A stretch of 64,000 bases of DNA. Origin: Volvox africanus (taxonomy: Eukaryota > Chlorophyta > Chlorophyceae > Chlamydomonadales > Volvocaceae). The position numbers and the translations under genes were made by a program. The notes under the pieces are model-generated. The model worked only from the letters and a program-made list of their open reading frames with translations, was not told where the DNA came from and searched no databases. How positions within the stretch are numbered: the first letter of the stretch is position 1; each line of letters begins with the position of its first letter. The stretch lies in the NCBI GenBank assembly GCA_030268105.1, contig BSDZ01000011.1, positions 1,674,001 to 1,738,000 of the forward strand, in the 5' to 3' direction. Shown one piece after another: positions 50,724-60,958 of the stretch.

Positions 50724-50810
50724 CTCATCATCATCGTCATCATCGTCATCATCGTCATCATCGTCATCACCATCATCATCATTGTCATCGTCGTCATCGT
50801 CATCATCGTT
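50724..50810. repeat. CATCGT trinucleotide tract
   Basis: About 29 triplets of catcgt/catcat lie in non-coding sequence. Confidence 0.93.
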
Positions 50811-51251
50811 TCAAGACTAGCTCATGCCGCACAGAGCACGGGTAGCCCTGTGTGACATGGCACCGTTCGCATGTCTGCAGACTAGGCACAGCTGCTCCAC
50901 GTGTTGTCACAAGCAGAGTCGATCTATCAAAACACACCAGCCAATAGGAACGCCCCTGCCAGTCACAACCAACCTACCAAACATACCAAACGGACACCAG
51001 ATCGTATGAAAATCAAAGTAACGCTTGAGGGACCAATCACGCAGTATGTCATGACAGCGACTCATGGGGATGTACAATACCTCCAAAGTACACCATTCTA
51101 CTCGGCCGATGCCGACTATCACTGGTCGGTATTTTCAAATAAAACATATTAACTTAATCATTCTTCGAAGTTACAACATACGGTAGCGACATGCAAGTTG
51201 TGATGGTGTCGCTCCTGCCTGCGACATGTATATCTCACGCCATGTCAATAG

Positions 51252-52141
51252 TCATGCATTCCTGCCCGACAACAATGGTCCAGAACTGGATCGCATACCA
51301 CATATCGTGTACGACAGGCGGGAGGAGATATTGGCCGTGTACGGTAGAGGGCCACGCAGCCTTGCGATGTCGCAGTGATGGGCCATGGTGGTTGGTGGGC
51401 TAGGGCCCGCGCCGGCGCCGATGGCAGCTGTCGCCGTCCCCCCATTATCTTCCACAATTGCAGCTGGTTGTCCCTCGATATCTATCTTTGTTTGCAGAGA
51501 GTCCGCCGGCGCTGAGGCAGGTTCTACAGCGGGGCAAACCAACGCCTGCGGTGCCGTGAACCGGTCTGACGACCCCGGCAGTCTAGCCACAATTTCGCCA
51601 TGCCCCAGCCGTCTAAAATTTACGCAGGTTGGCTCTGTGCGCATATATGTGAGGAGGCAAAGGAACATCAACGCGTCGGGATAGGAAGGTCTTAGAGAGT
51701 TGGATGGTAGCGGCCCTGAAGGATAAAGCTGCTACATATCCGTCATATTTTATGGAATCAAAAACCGTTTTCAATAATAAATTCGTTTTAATACATATAA
51801 ATTGTACCAGGCGCAGGAGGGTCACTGAGGCCATGCGCTCGTAGTCCCGTCGTTTTCCGCTGTTGGTGACGGCATGACCCTAGTTTGTGACGAGCTAGGA
51901 AAGAGGCATACAAAGTATTGATGAAGTTTAATTTAAACATACCTTCGTTTCTTGTATCTGTTGCGACGAACTCGGTGGCGTAAACGTCTGATGGTGCAGT
52001 CAGGAGCAGGATGCAGGCCGCTGCTAACCCGCCAGGCGCTCGAGCCACCGGCACCAATGAAATGGAATTGCGCTGACTACACGTGCGCACTCTGTTGGTC
52101 CCTTGTGCGCATGGCTGCGGGGAAACTGCAACTCGATGCAT
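51252..52141 (-). CDS. Two-exon gene of unknown function
   Basis: Exon 1 (52141-51943) ends at a strong GAAG|GTATGT donor. Exon 2 (51634-51252) starts after a GCGCACAG acceptor in matching phase and ends in TGA, giving 193 residues. Exon 1 holds a basic/Ser-rich leader and a hydrophobic stretch (GGLAAACILLLTAPSDVYA), which could be an internal signal anchor, a late signal peptide or an organelle targeting sequence. Exon 2 has FRRLGHGEIVARLPGSS and an Ala/Gly/Pro-rich middle. I recognise no domain. Support is the splice signals, phase match and plausible composition; it may continue upstream of 52141. A chance pairing of open frames is the alternative. Confidence 0.4.
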
Positions 52142-55100
52142 TATTAATAATACTGTGGATTGGTACACCGCAATTTATTGCAAATAAATTTCGATAATTG
52201 TAAATCAGTCATATCTTGCTGAAAGGAAGTGCAAAAGGCGCATTTGTAGCACCTAGCGTCGTATGACAGTACCGGTACTTGGTACCAGCCAGAACCTCCG
52301 ACAGGCCCCGCAACGACAAACGGCAACGGCTCAGACCGTTCCTAGCAGCTAGGACGGATGGACGGTCGGCACAGATGAACGACATCTTAAACGATACAAA
52401 TAATATGTTTTTTGGCCCATATATCGCAGCGTTCCGACGGTGCAGGCTTTTGTGCCTGCCATCCACGACCATGTGACGGACTGAGACAGACCGACGACCA
52501 TCAAGGGGCAATTGCAATTCCTCAACATCGTGAGCATGAGTTAATTTTTAAAATCAGCAGCTTCACTTCGACCATCCTTTCAAGTGCATGCGGCCCGGTG
52601 CGTGCTTTCTGCGCCGCAGTTGCAGTAGTCATGAGTAGTGGTCTCTCCCCATCCATTGCCACCCCGCAGAGTCCCTTCTCGTTGACGGCACCTGCACCTA
52701 GAGACGCTGAAATTCTTTCTGGGCTTAATGCTGCTTAGTGTGCAACGTTGTGCGATGGATTGGGGTGATGGCGAAACCAGCGGCGATGATCGGTCACTAT
52801 AGTCGGCATGGTTAGTGCTATCGAATCAAAATTAACTCGAATACAAGATATAATTCATCAGTATATCTATGTCATGATTCCTGGTTCGTGTCCGGTAGGA
52901 GGTGTACCAAACCTGGACATACAGCTGACATACAACTGCGGGTGCGGCACCACTTAAGAAGAGAAAATAAAAAATTTAAAATTATTTTCTATTTACATCA
53001 GATTATACCAACCTCCAGAAACATGAGTGCCTCCTAGGTTAGACCGCAGGCTGCGTCATGTCCGGGGCACTCCCGGTGTGAGGGGCCCGTACGAGTTGTG
53101 GGTCTAAACATGTTAAAACAGGAATCAATGGGATGTATGGTCAGGTTTGGCAGCAGGTATCAAGTGCTGCAGCACAATCTACTGCCTGCCATGCACGAGT
53201 ATGTATGTGCATTTCGCGTGCGATTGGACCTAAAATGTTGACTCACATATGGGGTAGCTCACGTGTTCACCAATAAAACGCTTCTGGTGCGCTTCTGTTA
53301 GTAAACCGCTGCGCTTTTGGTTCAGCAGCAAGACCCACCGGATGAAGGAGCTCTGCTCCTTATCCAAGAATGATACTAGTCCTGGTATTGTTGCTTCTGG
53401 GTGTGGTGAATGGCGCCCGCACCATGAACACGCTCGGGGCGGGGATGCCGCTGGGGAGCCCAGCCTACATCAGTATCTTAGGGAACGAAATCGGCTGGGG
53501 CCATACGTGGGGGCACTACTCGCAATGGCCAGTAACGGAAACTCCAGTAGCAGCTGGATGGGCTGTCCGGGACCAACTCGGGGATAAATAGGCATGCAGG
53601 GGAGCGTGTCATGACAAAAAACACGTGGGTTTTGGAGGCGAAGTGCGCCCTCTTTGGCGATCCTGATGGATGGATCTGACAAATGGACCTGGACGGCCAC
53701 ATAGAGAAGGCCAATTCTGAAGCATCATTGGTATGTTTGGACTGTCATGAACTGATCATAATGAGAGTTCTTTGATGGTATTAAGGGTGTCAGTGGTCAC
53801 CAGTCTTAGTGTCTGTTTATCACGTCCGGAGCCTGACAGGGAGGGCCCCGGAGGCCCCTGCTCTACCTTGTGATGGCGGACAGGCGCTCCTGGCCTGGCT
53901 GAATGTTGTATTTCTGTAGTTATAACCGCCTACATTAAGCAAAGGCCCGATCGGTAGATGTCCAGGTTACTGGTTATCTCAGATATTGGTCATAGACACA
54001 CGCTGAATACTTCACTGAAGCACCAGGGGATGGGTCTCTAACTTACGGCCAGTTCCCCAGTTGGCTCCTGGCCAGTAACTGCCATCTCACAGCATGGCAA
54101 TACTCCATGGTGATTGAACTCCTTTTCTGGCGGACCCTACGGCTACCCCCTGGCTCCTGGCTGGTATGGAGGTCTTACATGAGGCAGCTGGTCAGTGCCT
54201 TGAACTCTTTGAAGGTCTATAGCTCCTCCCCTTCGGTGGCCATACCGCCCCAGTGGCTTGTCCACAGTCACCGTGGCCTGTTCACCGGCCTTTTAATCAT
54301 CCCTGACTGATGCTGCCGCCCGCCCGTGCAGCATCGCTCCCTTTCCCCAACCAGTACAGCCTACTCCCTCCTGACCATCCTCCGCTGTCTGTCCGCTGTA
54401 GCCGGCTATATCTTCAGCAAGGTCCTTCATCACATGGAGTTCCTGCGCTTCCAACTCGCATGGATATTGACTGCCTGCTGCACACCGTAGCAGCCATGAC
54501 TCGTGCCCAATATGCGGATACCCCCAATGCCCACCTGGTAGGCATTGGCTTGCACTTCCTGAAGGTTTGGCCTCCTACACCCATGTCCGAGCTGGACCGT
54601 GCGGTGCATAGCAGACATCTGCGGCCTCCTTCCCTGTCGACCCACCTTGGCCAATCCAAGCATAAGACCTCCCCGTGTGTACTCATGTTGTGAAAAGGCC
54701 CCTCTGCCTCCCGACACACTAGGCAGGAAGGAGGTAGGAGCCGAGGCAGAAGTTTAAGTGCGACCTATGAACCCAGAAGTTCAATTCTTTTACCAGGCCC
54801 TAAGTTGTCAGAGAGATGATGAGTTAGTGGCTGAACACCTCTTAGTGATCGTGTATATTATAGTGACTTGCAAGCTGACCGAGAGCAGCAGAGTTGATTG
54901 CCAGGGCTAACTAGCAACGACTCTCGGCATATGACCTCTGGTATGGTGTCCTCCAAAGATGGCCGAACCTCAAGGATGTGCCAGTCTCAAGTTTTCCCCA
55001 TAATGGTACAGGTCAAAAACGGTACAGGACTAGCCTGATCTCGAAGGCCACCATTGCCTTAAGGAGTTGAATTGTCACTCACCTGCTTGTTCGTACTCAT

Positions 55101-56187
55101 CGCCTTCTCATCACTGCCGCTATAGGTAGTCATCATACGGGTCATCGCTGTTCAGGTTCTCCCTTCTGCACCAATAACACTGAGCTCTGCCATTGCCTTC
55201 AGATTCATCATAATTATCATCCCCATCTTTGCCATAATCGACATCATCAGCAACTGCTTCAGGGAATCCTTTCCCCGTTGACGTTGGCGTTGAGCACTAA
55301 ACCCGACACACAACAGCGCATAATGCCACGTCAGCCCTTCCAGCAAGCAGGATGGGGGGAAACCGAAGTTGAATGATATGCGGCATCATGGCAGTCAACG
55401 TGGAGCCCATCTCCCCGGTGGGCAGGGAGCTGTCCCACACCACGGCTCTGGTTGAAGCAACGTACTTCCCTTGATCAAAGCCATTCTGGATACTCGGCAG
55501 CTTTCATATTAACTAACCGGCTTTGTATTGATGTAATATTACAGCTATCAAGTTTGCCAATCTTGCTCTCTATGCCAGTGGTGAGCCTGCTCTAAGCCCA
55601 TGAGCTTCTTCTCGCGAGGACAGAAAATACATCTTTATTCACTCTTCCCGCCCTAGGTTGTTTGTTCTAAACTTGTCGCAAATTATGTCACCTGTCACGG
55701 TTTCTTGGTCATAATTTATCAATGAGCCATCTCCAGTTGGGATTATTGCTTCCGACTAGCAGCGATGGAGCCACGAGGGTCTACTTGACAGCTAATCAAC
55801 AGCCACTGGCGGCGTCACGTATACATTAATTGAAATGTTACAAGCAATCAGCTGATAGGTGCACGTGGTGATGAACGCGGTGATGCCGCACTGAGCTCCT
55901 CGAAAGATGTCAAGTCGGTAAACAGCAAAAAAAATGCCTCCGGCAGGGTCCAAATCTGTCGGAGGCCAGCGAGACCCCTCGGGGGGGTGCGGGGCTGTAC
56001 GTTGGCTCCAGCGCTTCATCCACCCACACCCGCACTCGCAACGCCCCATCATCACCTCATTGGTTGGATGGACGCGTTCCTAGACTGCACACGGACGACC
56101 AGCGCCACAAGCACGGTGTATGGACTTGGATAGAACTGTGTACCAACTGTAATGGTTTATGTTGTGCACGTCTCATTAAGCCTTCAT
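52142..56187. other. Long spacer, possibly degenerate elements
   Basis: Mostly without recognisable coding sequence. Two adjacent plus frames at 54107-54310 and 54310-54693, and the minus frame at 55152-55346, have composition that could come from decayed mobile-element proteins, but I cannot match them to a family. A TGTAA at 55842-55838 (minus) could be the FKBP12 poly(A) signal, about 350 nt from its stop. Confidence 0.35.
53370..53591 (+). CDS. Possible small secreted peptide
   Basis: A 73-residue frame opens with a textbook signal peptide: MILVLVLLLLGVVNG, then A-R as a likely cleavage region. The mature part of about 57 residues is Gly/Trp/His-rich (IGWGHTWGHYSQWP) and has no cysteines. 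There is an ATG in another frame at 53342. No splice sites, paralogue or neighbour support it, so it may be chance. Confidence 0.22.
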   Translation: MILVLVLLLLGVVNGARTMNTLGAGMPLGSPAYISILGNEIGWGHTWGHYSQWPVTETPVAAGWAVRDQLGDK

Positions 56188-56985
56188 TCACTTGAAGTCG
56201 ATCAGCTCGACATCGAAAATAAGGGTTGCATGTGGAGGAATGACGCCAGGGATACCACGGGGACCATAGGCCTGAAGATTCAATAGGGAGTTTCGGCGAA
56301 CATGTTATTACCAGTTGGAAATGGTTTGTTCAGTGCACAGCGACCGGATGTCTCACGCCAAAACCAACACTGTGTGTGACAAGAAACGCAGTCTGCTTAA
56401 GTTGCTTCATTGCTATCGAACATAAAGTAAATATATGAACTCCTATAGCGGAGGATGCATATAATCGCGTACCATGTCAGAGCTGATCGTCAGCGTAGCC
56501 CTTTGACCCTTCGACATCTGTGCGACGCCAACGTCCCAGCCTTGGATCACTTCCCCCATGCCCAGGCGAAAATCGAATGGGGCGCCGCGGTCACGGCTAC
56601 TGTCAAACTTGGTGCCGTCCTCCTGAAGTCTCAAACACAAACGAATACACCAGTTCAGCTTAGCAGGTTCTATTTAGATCATCTGCAGTAACATATTGGT
56701 GCGTGAAACTTACCAGGGTGCCTGTGTAGTGCACGAAAACCTTCTGTCCCTTCTGCGGGCGGTCAATACCTGCGGGCGCAGCAAACCACCTTCACAAAAT
56801 ACAAGTTTACATGATTACACGAACACCATTAAGCGACAATGGGGAGAAACAGTGTAAAAGGCTAAGGCGCCAAGGTTTGGCGGCATATACGCATATTGCG
56901 AACTCCCAGGCGACGAGGTCATGCCAATTCCATTATAGAAAGCTTTACCGTTTCCTGGCTTAGTCGTCTTGACGTCGACACCCAT
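56188..56985 (-). CDS. FKB12: FKBP12-type peptidyl-prolyl cis-trans isomerase
   Basis: A cytosolic single-domain immunophilin that isomerises Xaa-Pro bonds and, in most eukaryotes, is the FK506/rapamycin receptor. Exons 56985-56949, 56769-56714, 56622-56473 and 56271-56188 join in phase to 108 residues, exactly the usual FKBP12 length. [13 protein letters not shown] starts the protein, followed by [12 protein letters not shown]. The active-site residues are in place: Tyr27, Phe37, Asp38, Trp60 at the pocket floor, Tyr83 in AYGPRG, and the hydrophobic [11 protein letters not shown] end. The 80s loop ([10 protein letters not shown]) is complete, so drug binding is likely retained. No targeting sequence. 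The gene is followed on the right by the 3' end of dephospho-CoA kinase on the same strand. Confidence 0.97.
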
Positions 56986-57869
56986 CCTTGGTTGTTTGTC
57001 CGGTGTCGGAAAGTGACAGGTAAGGTGTCAAGCCTTAGCCGTTAGCCTCCAAAACAATACCATATACAACGTACCGCAAGGTCTATACCAGTAATCTCAC
57101 GTAAGGCACAAATGCACATTTAAGCAACAGCGAAACAGCCGTACACGGTACTGAGCCCTGATACAAAGGTAATGGCTTAGCGCTACTTGATCACGTGAAA
57201 GGTCTGGCTGATCTAAATAAATTTGGCTAGACTGTTGTTGCCTCTTCTGACGTTTCGCTCTTAGGGGAAGCGAACGGTCTCCCAGACTTTGCTTCGAGAC
57301 TGCAGCTTATGTGGCATAGGTAGCCACTATTCCCCCCAAGAACACTGCTCTTGAATATCCCTCTGTATCTCGTGGCGAAGTTCTCCATTCCGTGCTGCTG
57401 CTTCCTGTATGGCATCTGTCCATCCATGGTCTGTCCTCAACACTCCCAGACCGTCTTACCCGTTTATTGCAAGCCCTACCACCCACCTCCCTGAAAAACG
57501 TTTGCAAGCCCCTCAATTCGCTGTACTTCAACATCATATTAGTGGTGATGGCACTGTTCACTGGCATAAGCAAGCACTGCGTTCTGGGCTCACATGCATA
57601 AGTCAGCCCGCACCTGCTGGGTCTTGGGCTTTCTAACTGAGGAACGGTGAACGGGCCAAGAGTCCCTTCAAGACGCTCCGTACACTTCTGTGAGCAAATG
57701 CATAAAGCGGACCGAACTTTACCGATAGCCGAGCTATTCGCCCGGGCAAAACGATTAAGATGAACCTTCGCACGTTTGCCGCTCGATTCGATGGACCTCC
57801 AGGACCCCGGGTGCATGATTACCAACTCTGTCCCCGCTCCGGCTCCCGGTTCCCCTTCCGACCCCATCG
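56986..57869. other. Spacer: coaE 3' UTR and FKBP12 promoter
   Basis: A 186-codon minus frame (57307-57867) begins just after the coaE stop, but it has no family match and lies where a 3' UTR is expected. No promoter element can be named. Confidence 0.4.
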
Positions 57870-60596
57870 TCAGTCAGCAGTCAACCCGCTATCAGCGCCA
57901 TAGCTTCTGCTGTAGTTACTGCTGTCCACATTCCTCTGGAGCCCGCCGCCGGCAGCCTGGTTCAGTTGGCGCACCAGCTCCGAAACCCGGCCCCGCGTGG
58001 TGGCCAGATCCGTGGAGGTGTCGATGACGTAGTCCGATAGGCGCCGCTTTTCGGAGTCGGGAACCTGCGTGACGAAGATATACGAAGGGAAAGCATGAGA
58101 GACCTAATCAATCGCTATCTCACATTGCAGGTACCGCATCGCAGCATAGCCCTTCATTCTGTACATTCCGTACCCTCCGTGCATTTTAAGGAAAGATTTA
58201 AGACTGGCCACTTGACTGAATACCATCGCTTTGGCCCGATGTCTGGGTGGGGTAGTACAATCACACTGCCCCCAGGGATATTACCGCGTCCAAGCCTTCC
58301 GCAGTCTGAAGCCCCTCCGAGTACGCGCACCTGCCTCCCGAGGATGGCCCCCAGCTTCTCCTCAGTCATGCCCGGCCGTGACAGCACTCGCGCCCGCTGC
58401 ACCTCCACCGGCGCACTGACCACGGCAACCGCGTCTGTGCCGTGCCGACGAGGCCCCGGACCTCCGGTCTCGAACAGCAAGGGAATGTCCAGCACCGCCA
58501 GAGGCTGCCTTTGCCGCTGCACCTGCAGCGTAATCAACAGTAGGATATGAACCGGCTGCAACGGGCTGCGGTGTTGGGTCGTTCACATCGGGCTGCGGTG
58601 CTCTTTACATAGGAGCTGAGGACGAATAGGAAGGTTAGGATGCAAAAAGAGCCGCAAGAAAACCGGGCCGACTAGAAAGAGGAGATTAGGCCAGGAGGTT
58701 GGCAGGGCCGTAGCGGCCCGCTGCTGGTATCAGCTGATTGGTTCCGGGGCCCAAATCATGTGTACCTTGCCCCGCAGCTTCGGCCCCTGGGCCCGTGGGC
58801 CCGCAGCACCGCCCAACCTGTGGCCCCAACGGCCACCCAGGGAATGGATGCCCCTTTCAGCCCGCTTATAATTAACCAATCTTACGTGCCCACGGGTACT
58901 TTTCGGCGCTCGACAGCTGTGCCGTACCAACCTGTTCCAAGAAGTCCCGTCGGCTCTGAGCCACCAGCGGATGCACGATGGCTTCTAGCTGCTTCATGGC
59001 CACCTGAGGGGCAGATCGTGGTACTGCATACCTTCTCATTATTTCTCTTTCTGATGAATAGAGGTGGAATTTTCCTTACCGTTCACGCCGGTCGTGCATG
59101 TTCAGGTCACGGCATCTCAGCCCCTCATTCGCTCCTCGGAAGTTCAAAAGGCTTGCTGTTTCAGTTGATGCTCGTCAACAAGTTACCCTCCAGTCCCTGC
59201 TCACCTCGTTTCCGACTACCTCCGCGCTGAGCGCTGCTCGGTCCACGGCTGGCGTCAGCGTCAGCAAGGATGGGGGATATGGTGGCTTTGGAAGGGACAG
59301 TGATCGGGTCGTAAAGCTCCTAAATTGGAAATAAAATCTAAATTCTGCCGGTCAAATAATGACAATCGGATCGTATGCATAGGTTCGTGCTTAGGCAGCA
59401 AGGTTAGACCGCACATCTGCTGCTGCGTTTCTGATTCTAGGAAAGTTTGTCGGGACTGTGGGTTGCAACCGGCGACCCTTAAGGTCGCCCCCGGGTCGCC
59501 CCAAGGAGCGCCACCTCATTTGGGGTGCCCAGGACAACCTGAGGCACCCGGGGGTCCGCCTCCAGACCCGAGCAGGGAAGTGAAGCAGTGCATATACAAG
59601 ATATGATTGCCAAACTTAAGAGAAAGTAAAAACTCAAGTTAAGGACCGTCTGCCGAGGGCTGCTGGTACGCACCGCCATCGATGATGACGTCCGGAAAAG
59701 CAGCTCCCACCAGCGGCACCGCCGCGCCGCCGCGTCCGTATAATGCATGCACGGTCTGTCTCTCGAGCACGGAGCAGGCGCGCGTAGGGGTAGGGGCAGG
59801 GGTAGGGGTAGGGGTAGGGGTAGGAACAGGCACAGTACAGCTGTGGGTCAATCGGACACAGATATTCAATCACGACCAAAATCAATCAACAAATCCTCTC
59901 TTACGCAGCCATAGCAACTGTCCCAGCTGGCACACGGAGTGAAGAGGGGCGGGGCCCAGCGGGCGGCCGCTGTCAGGCGGTCCTTTCGAAACGAGCCTTC
60001 CTTGCGGAACGAGGATCCGCGCCCTTCAACGGTCTCCACTTGAAAATATGGTTTTTTAATATAGCGGTTTGCAACTAAGTGCTCAGCCATCGGTTCAGAG
60101 GACGCGCAAGGAGCTTTGCGCAAATGCGCGTTGGGGATGTTCGGGTTCAGGCTTGCAAGGTGCCTGTGCTGCTGCGCTTACGGGAGGGGTTGCAGAGAGG
60201 TGGAACCCACCGCATCTGCGTCCCACACGGGCACTCCCTCGTCACGGAACATGTCGGAGACGGTGCTCTTACCCATGCCTGTAAGGGAATAAGATGAGTT
60301 TTAATGAGGGGGTGCGGACGCGGGTGGTTTAGGGGCCAGGGCGGTCTCGGTGCGAGCCCAAAGTCTTTTGAATTAGGTCAGATCTGGTACGTATTGCAGT
60401 ATGGTGCGGAGGTAGGAACCGGCCGGTTTCTCTCTTATCTTCCCTACGTCCTATACTCTGGATGCTGGTGCGTGGTCACAACCAAAATCAAATCTACTGC
60501 ATCTGGCGCACCTATTGAGCCAGTGAGTCCAAGAACAAATGTGTTTTTGATCATTCCCGCGTCCTCGCTGACTTGTTTCCCGTTGGGGTCATCCAT
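57870..60596 (-). CDS. coaE: Dephospho-CoA kinase
   Basis: Catalyses the last step of coenzyme A synthesis: ATP-dependent 3'-phosphorylation of dephospho-CoA. Exons 60596-60512, 60278-60211, 59755-59674, 59248-59205, 59003-58932, 58522-58331 and 58064-57870 join in phase to 245 residues (231 if ATG 60554 is used). The P-loop GSIGMGKST (26-34) is split by intron 1. Then follow [51 protein letters not shown] (lid/substrate region), [19 protein letters not shown] and [11 protein letters not shown], all in the order of the CoaE family. The last roughly 30 residues are a non-conserved Ser/Gly tail. No clear organelle signal, so cytosolic is the simplest guess. It shares a 362-bp intergenic region with the divergent TPR gene. 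Confidence 0.95.
59784..59825. repeat. Telomere-like TAGGGG tandem
   Basis: Seven units of taggggt/caggggt in coaE intron 2. They resemble but do not equal the algal telomere unit TTTTAGGG, so this is probably an internal simple repeat. Confidence 0.85.
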
Positions 60597-60958
60597 CGCG
60601 CAAGGGCACATAGCACAAGTATGTCCGAAAGGGGTTTCAAAAGAGCCCTTACGCGTCTTACAACTTGTGGGCGAATTCCTTCTTAGTATCTCTACCCCAT
60701 CCGCAATCGAATAATGTGCCCTTTGAATCGCGATGACAACTTGGAAGGCGTCGCGTCTTCGTACATGGTAGCCAGGTTGACTGATGGAATTAGACACAAC
60801 TAGGAACATGAGACTACTAGATCATATATTCAAAAGATTGAAGATCACTTCAACTTTTGCCTGCCTCTTATCGTCTTTTGGACTTGCGCCGTACCAACCG
60901 TGCAGTTGACCTGGTAAAAACTGAGTAACATCAAACAATTTTCGCTTTCTCTATCGCG
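60597..60958. promoter_or_regulatory. Shared divergent promoter region
   Basis: 362 bp separate the predicted start of coaE (minus) from that of the TPR gene (plus), so both 5' UTRs and promoters must lie here or overlap. No TATA box or named motif is clear. Confidence 0.5.

Larger units (their letters stand above)
48824..51251. other. 3' UTR and spacer, no gene recognised
   Basis: The left part is the 3' UTR of the photolyase/hydrolase gene. The rest holds a GGAGGC tandem at about 49529-49556, a large palindromic CA/TG microsatellite, and a CAT/CGT tract. The open frames here are mostly translations of simple repeats. Confidence 0.5.

Noticed and set aside
54107..54693. Retrotransposon gene remnant
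   Set aside because: The two abutting frames look coding-like but contain no reverse transcriptase, integrase or recombinase motif that I can point to.
57307..57867. 186-codon minus-strand frame directly after the coaE stop
   Set aside because: It sits in the expected 3' UTR, shows no domain and no splice link, and is probably chance.
59220..59333. Longer version of coaE exon 4 starting near 59330
   Set aside because: An internal CAG acceptor at 59249 gives the conserved [12 protein letters not shown] reading in phase; the upstream part is intron.
59784..59825. Telomere or subtelomere at this position
   Set aside because: Only about seven units, not the TTTTAGGG unit of these algae, and surrounded by ordinary coaE exons.
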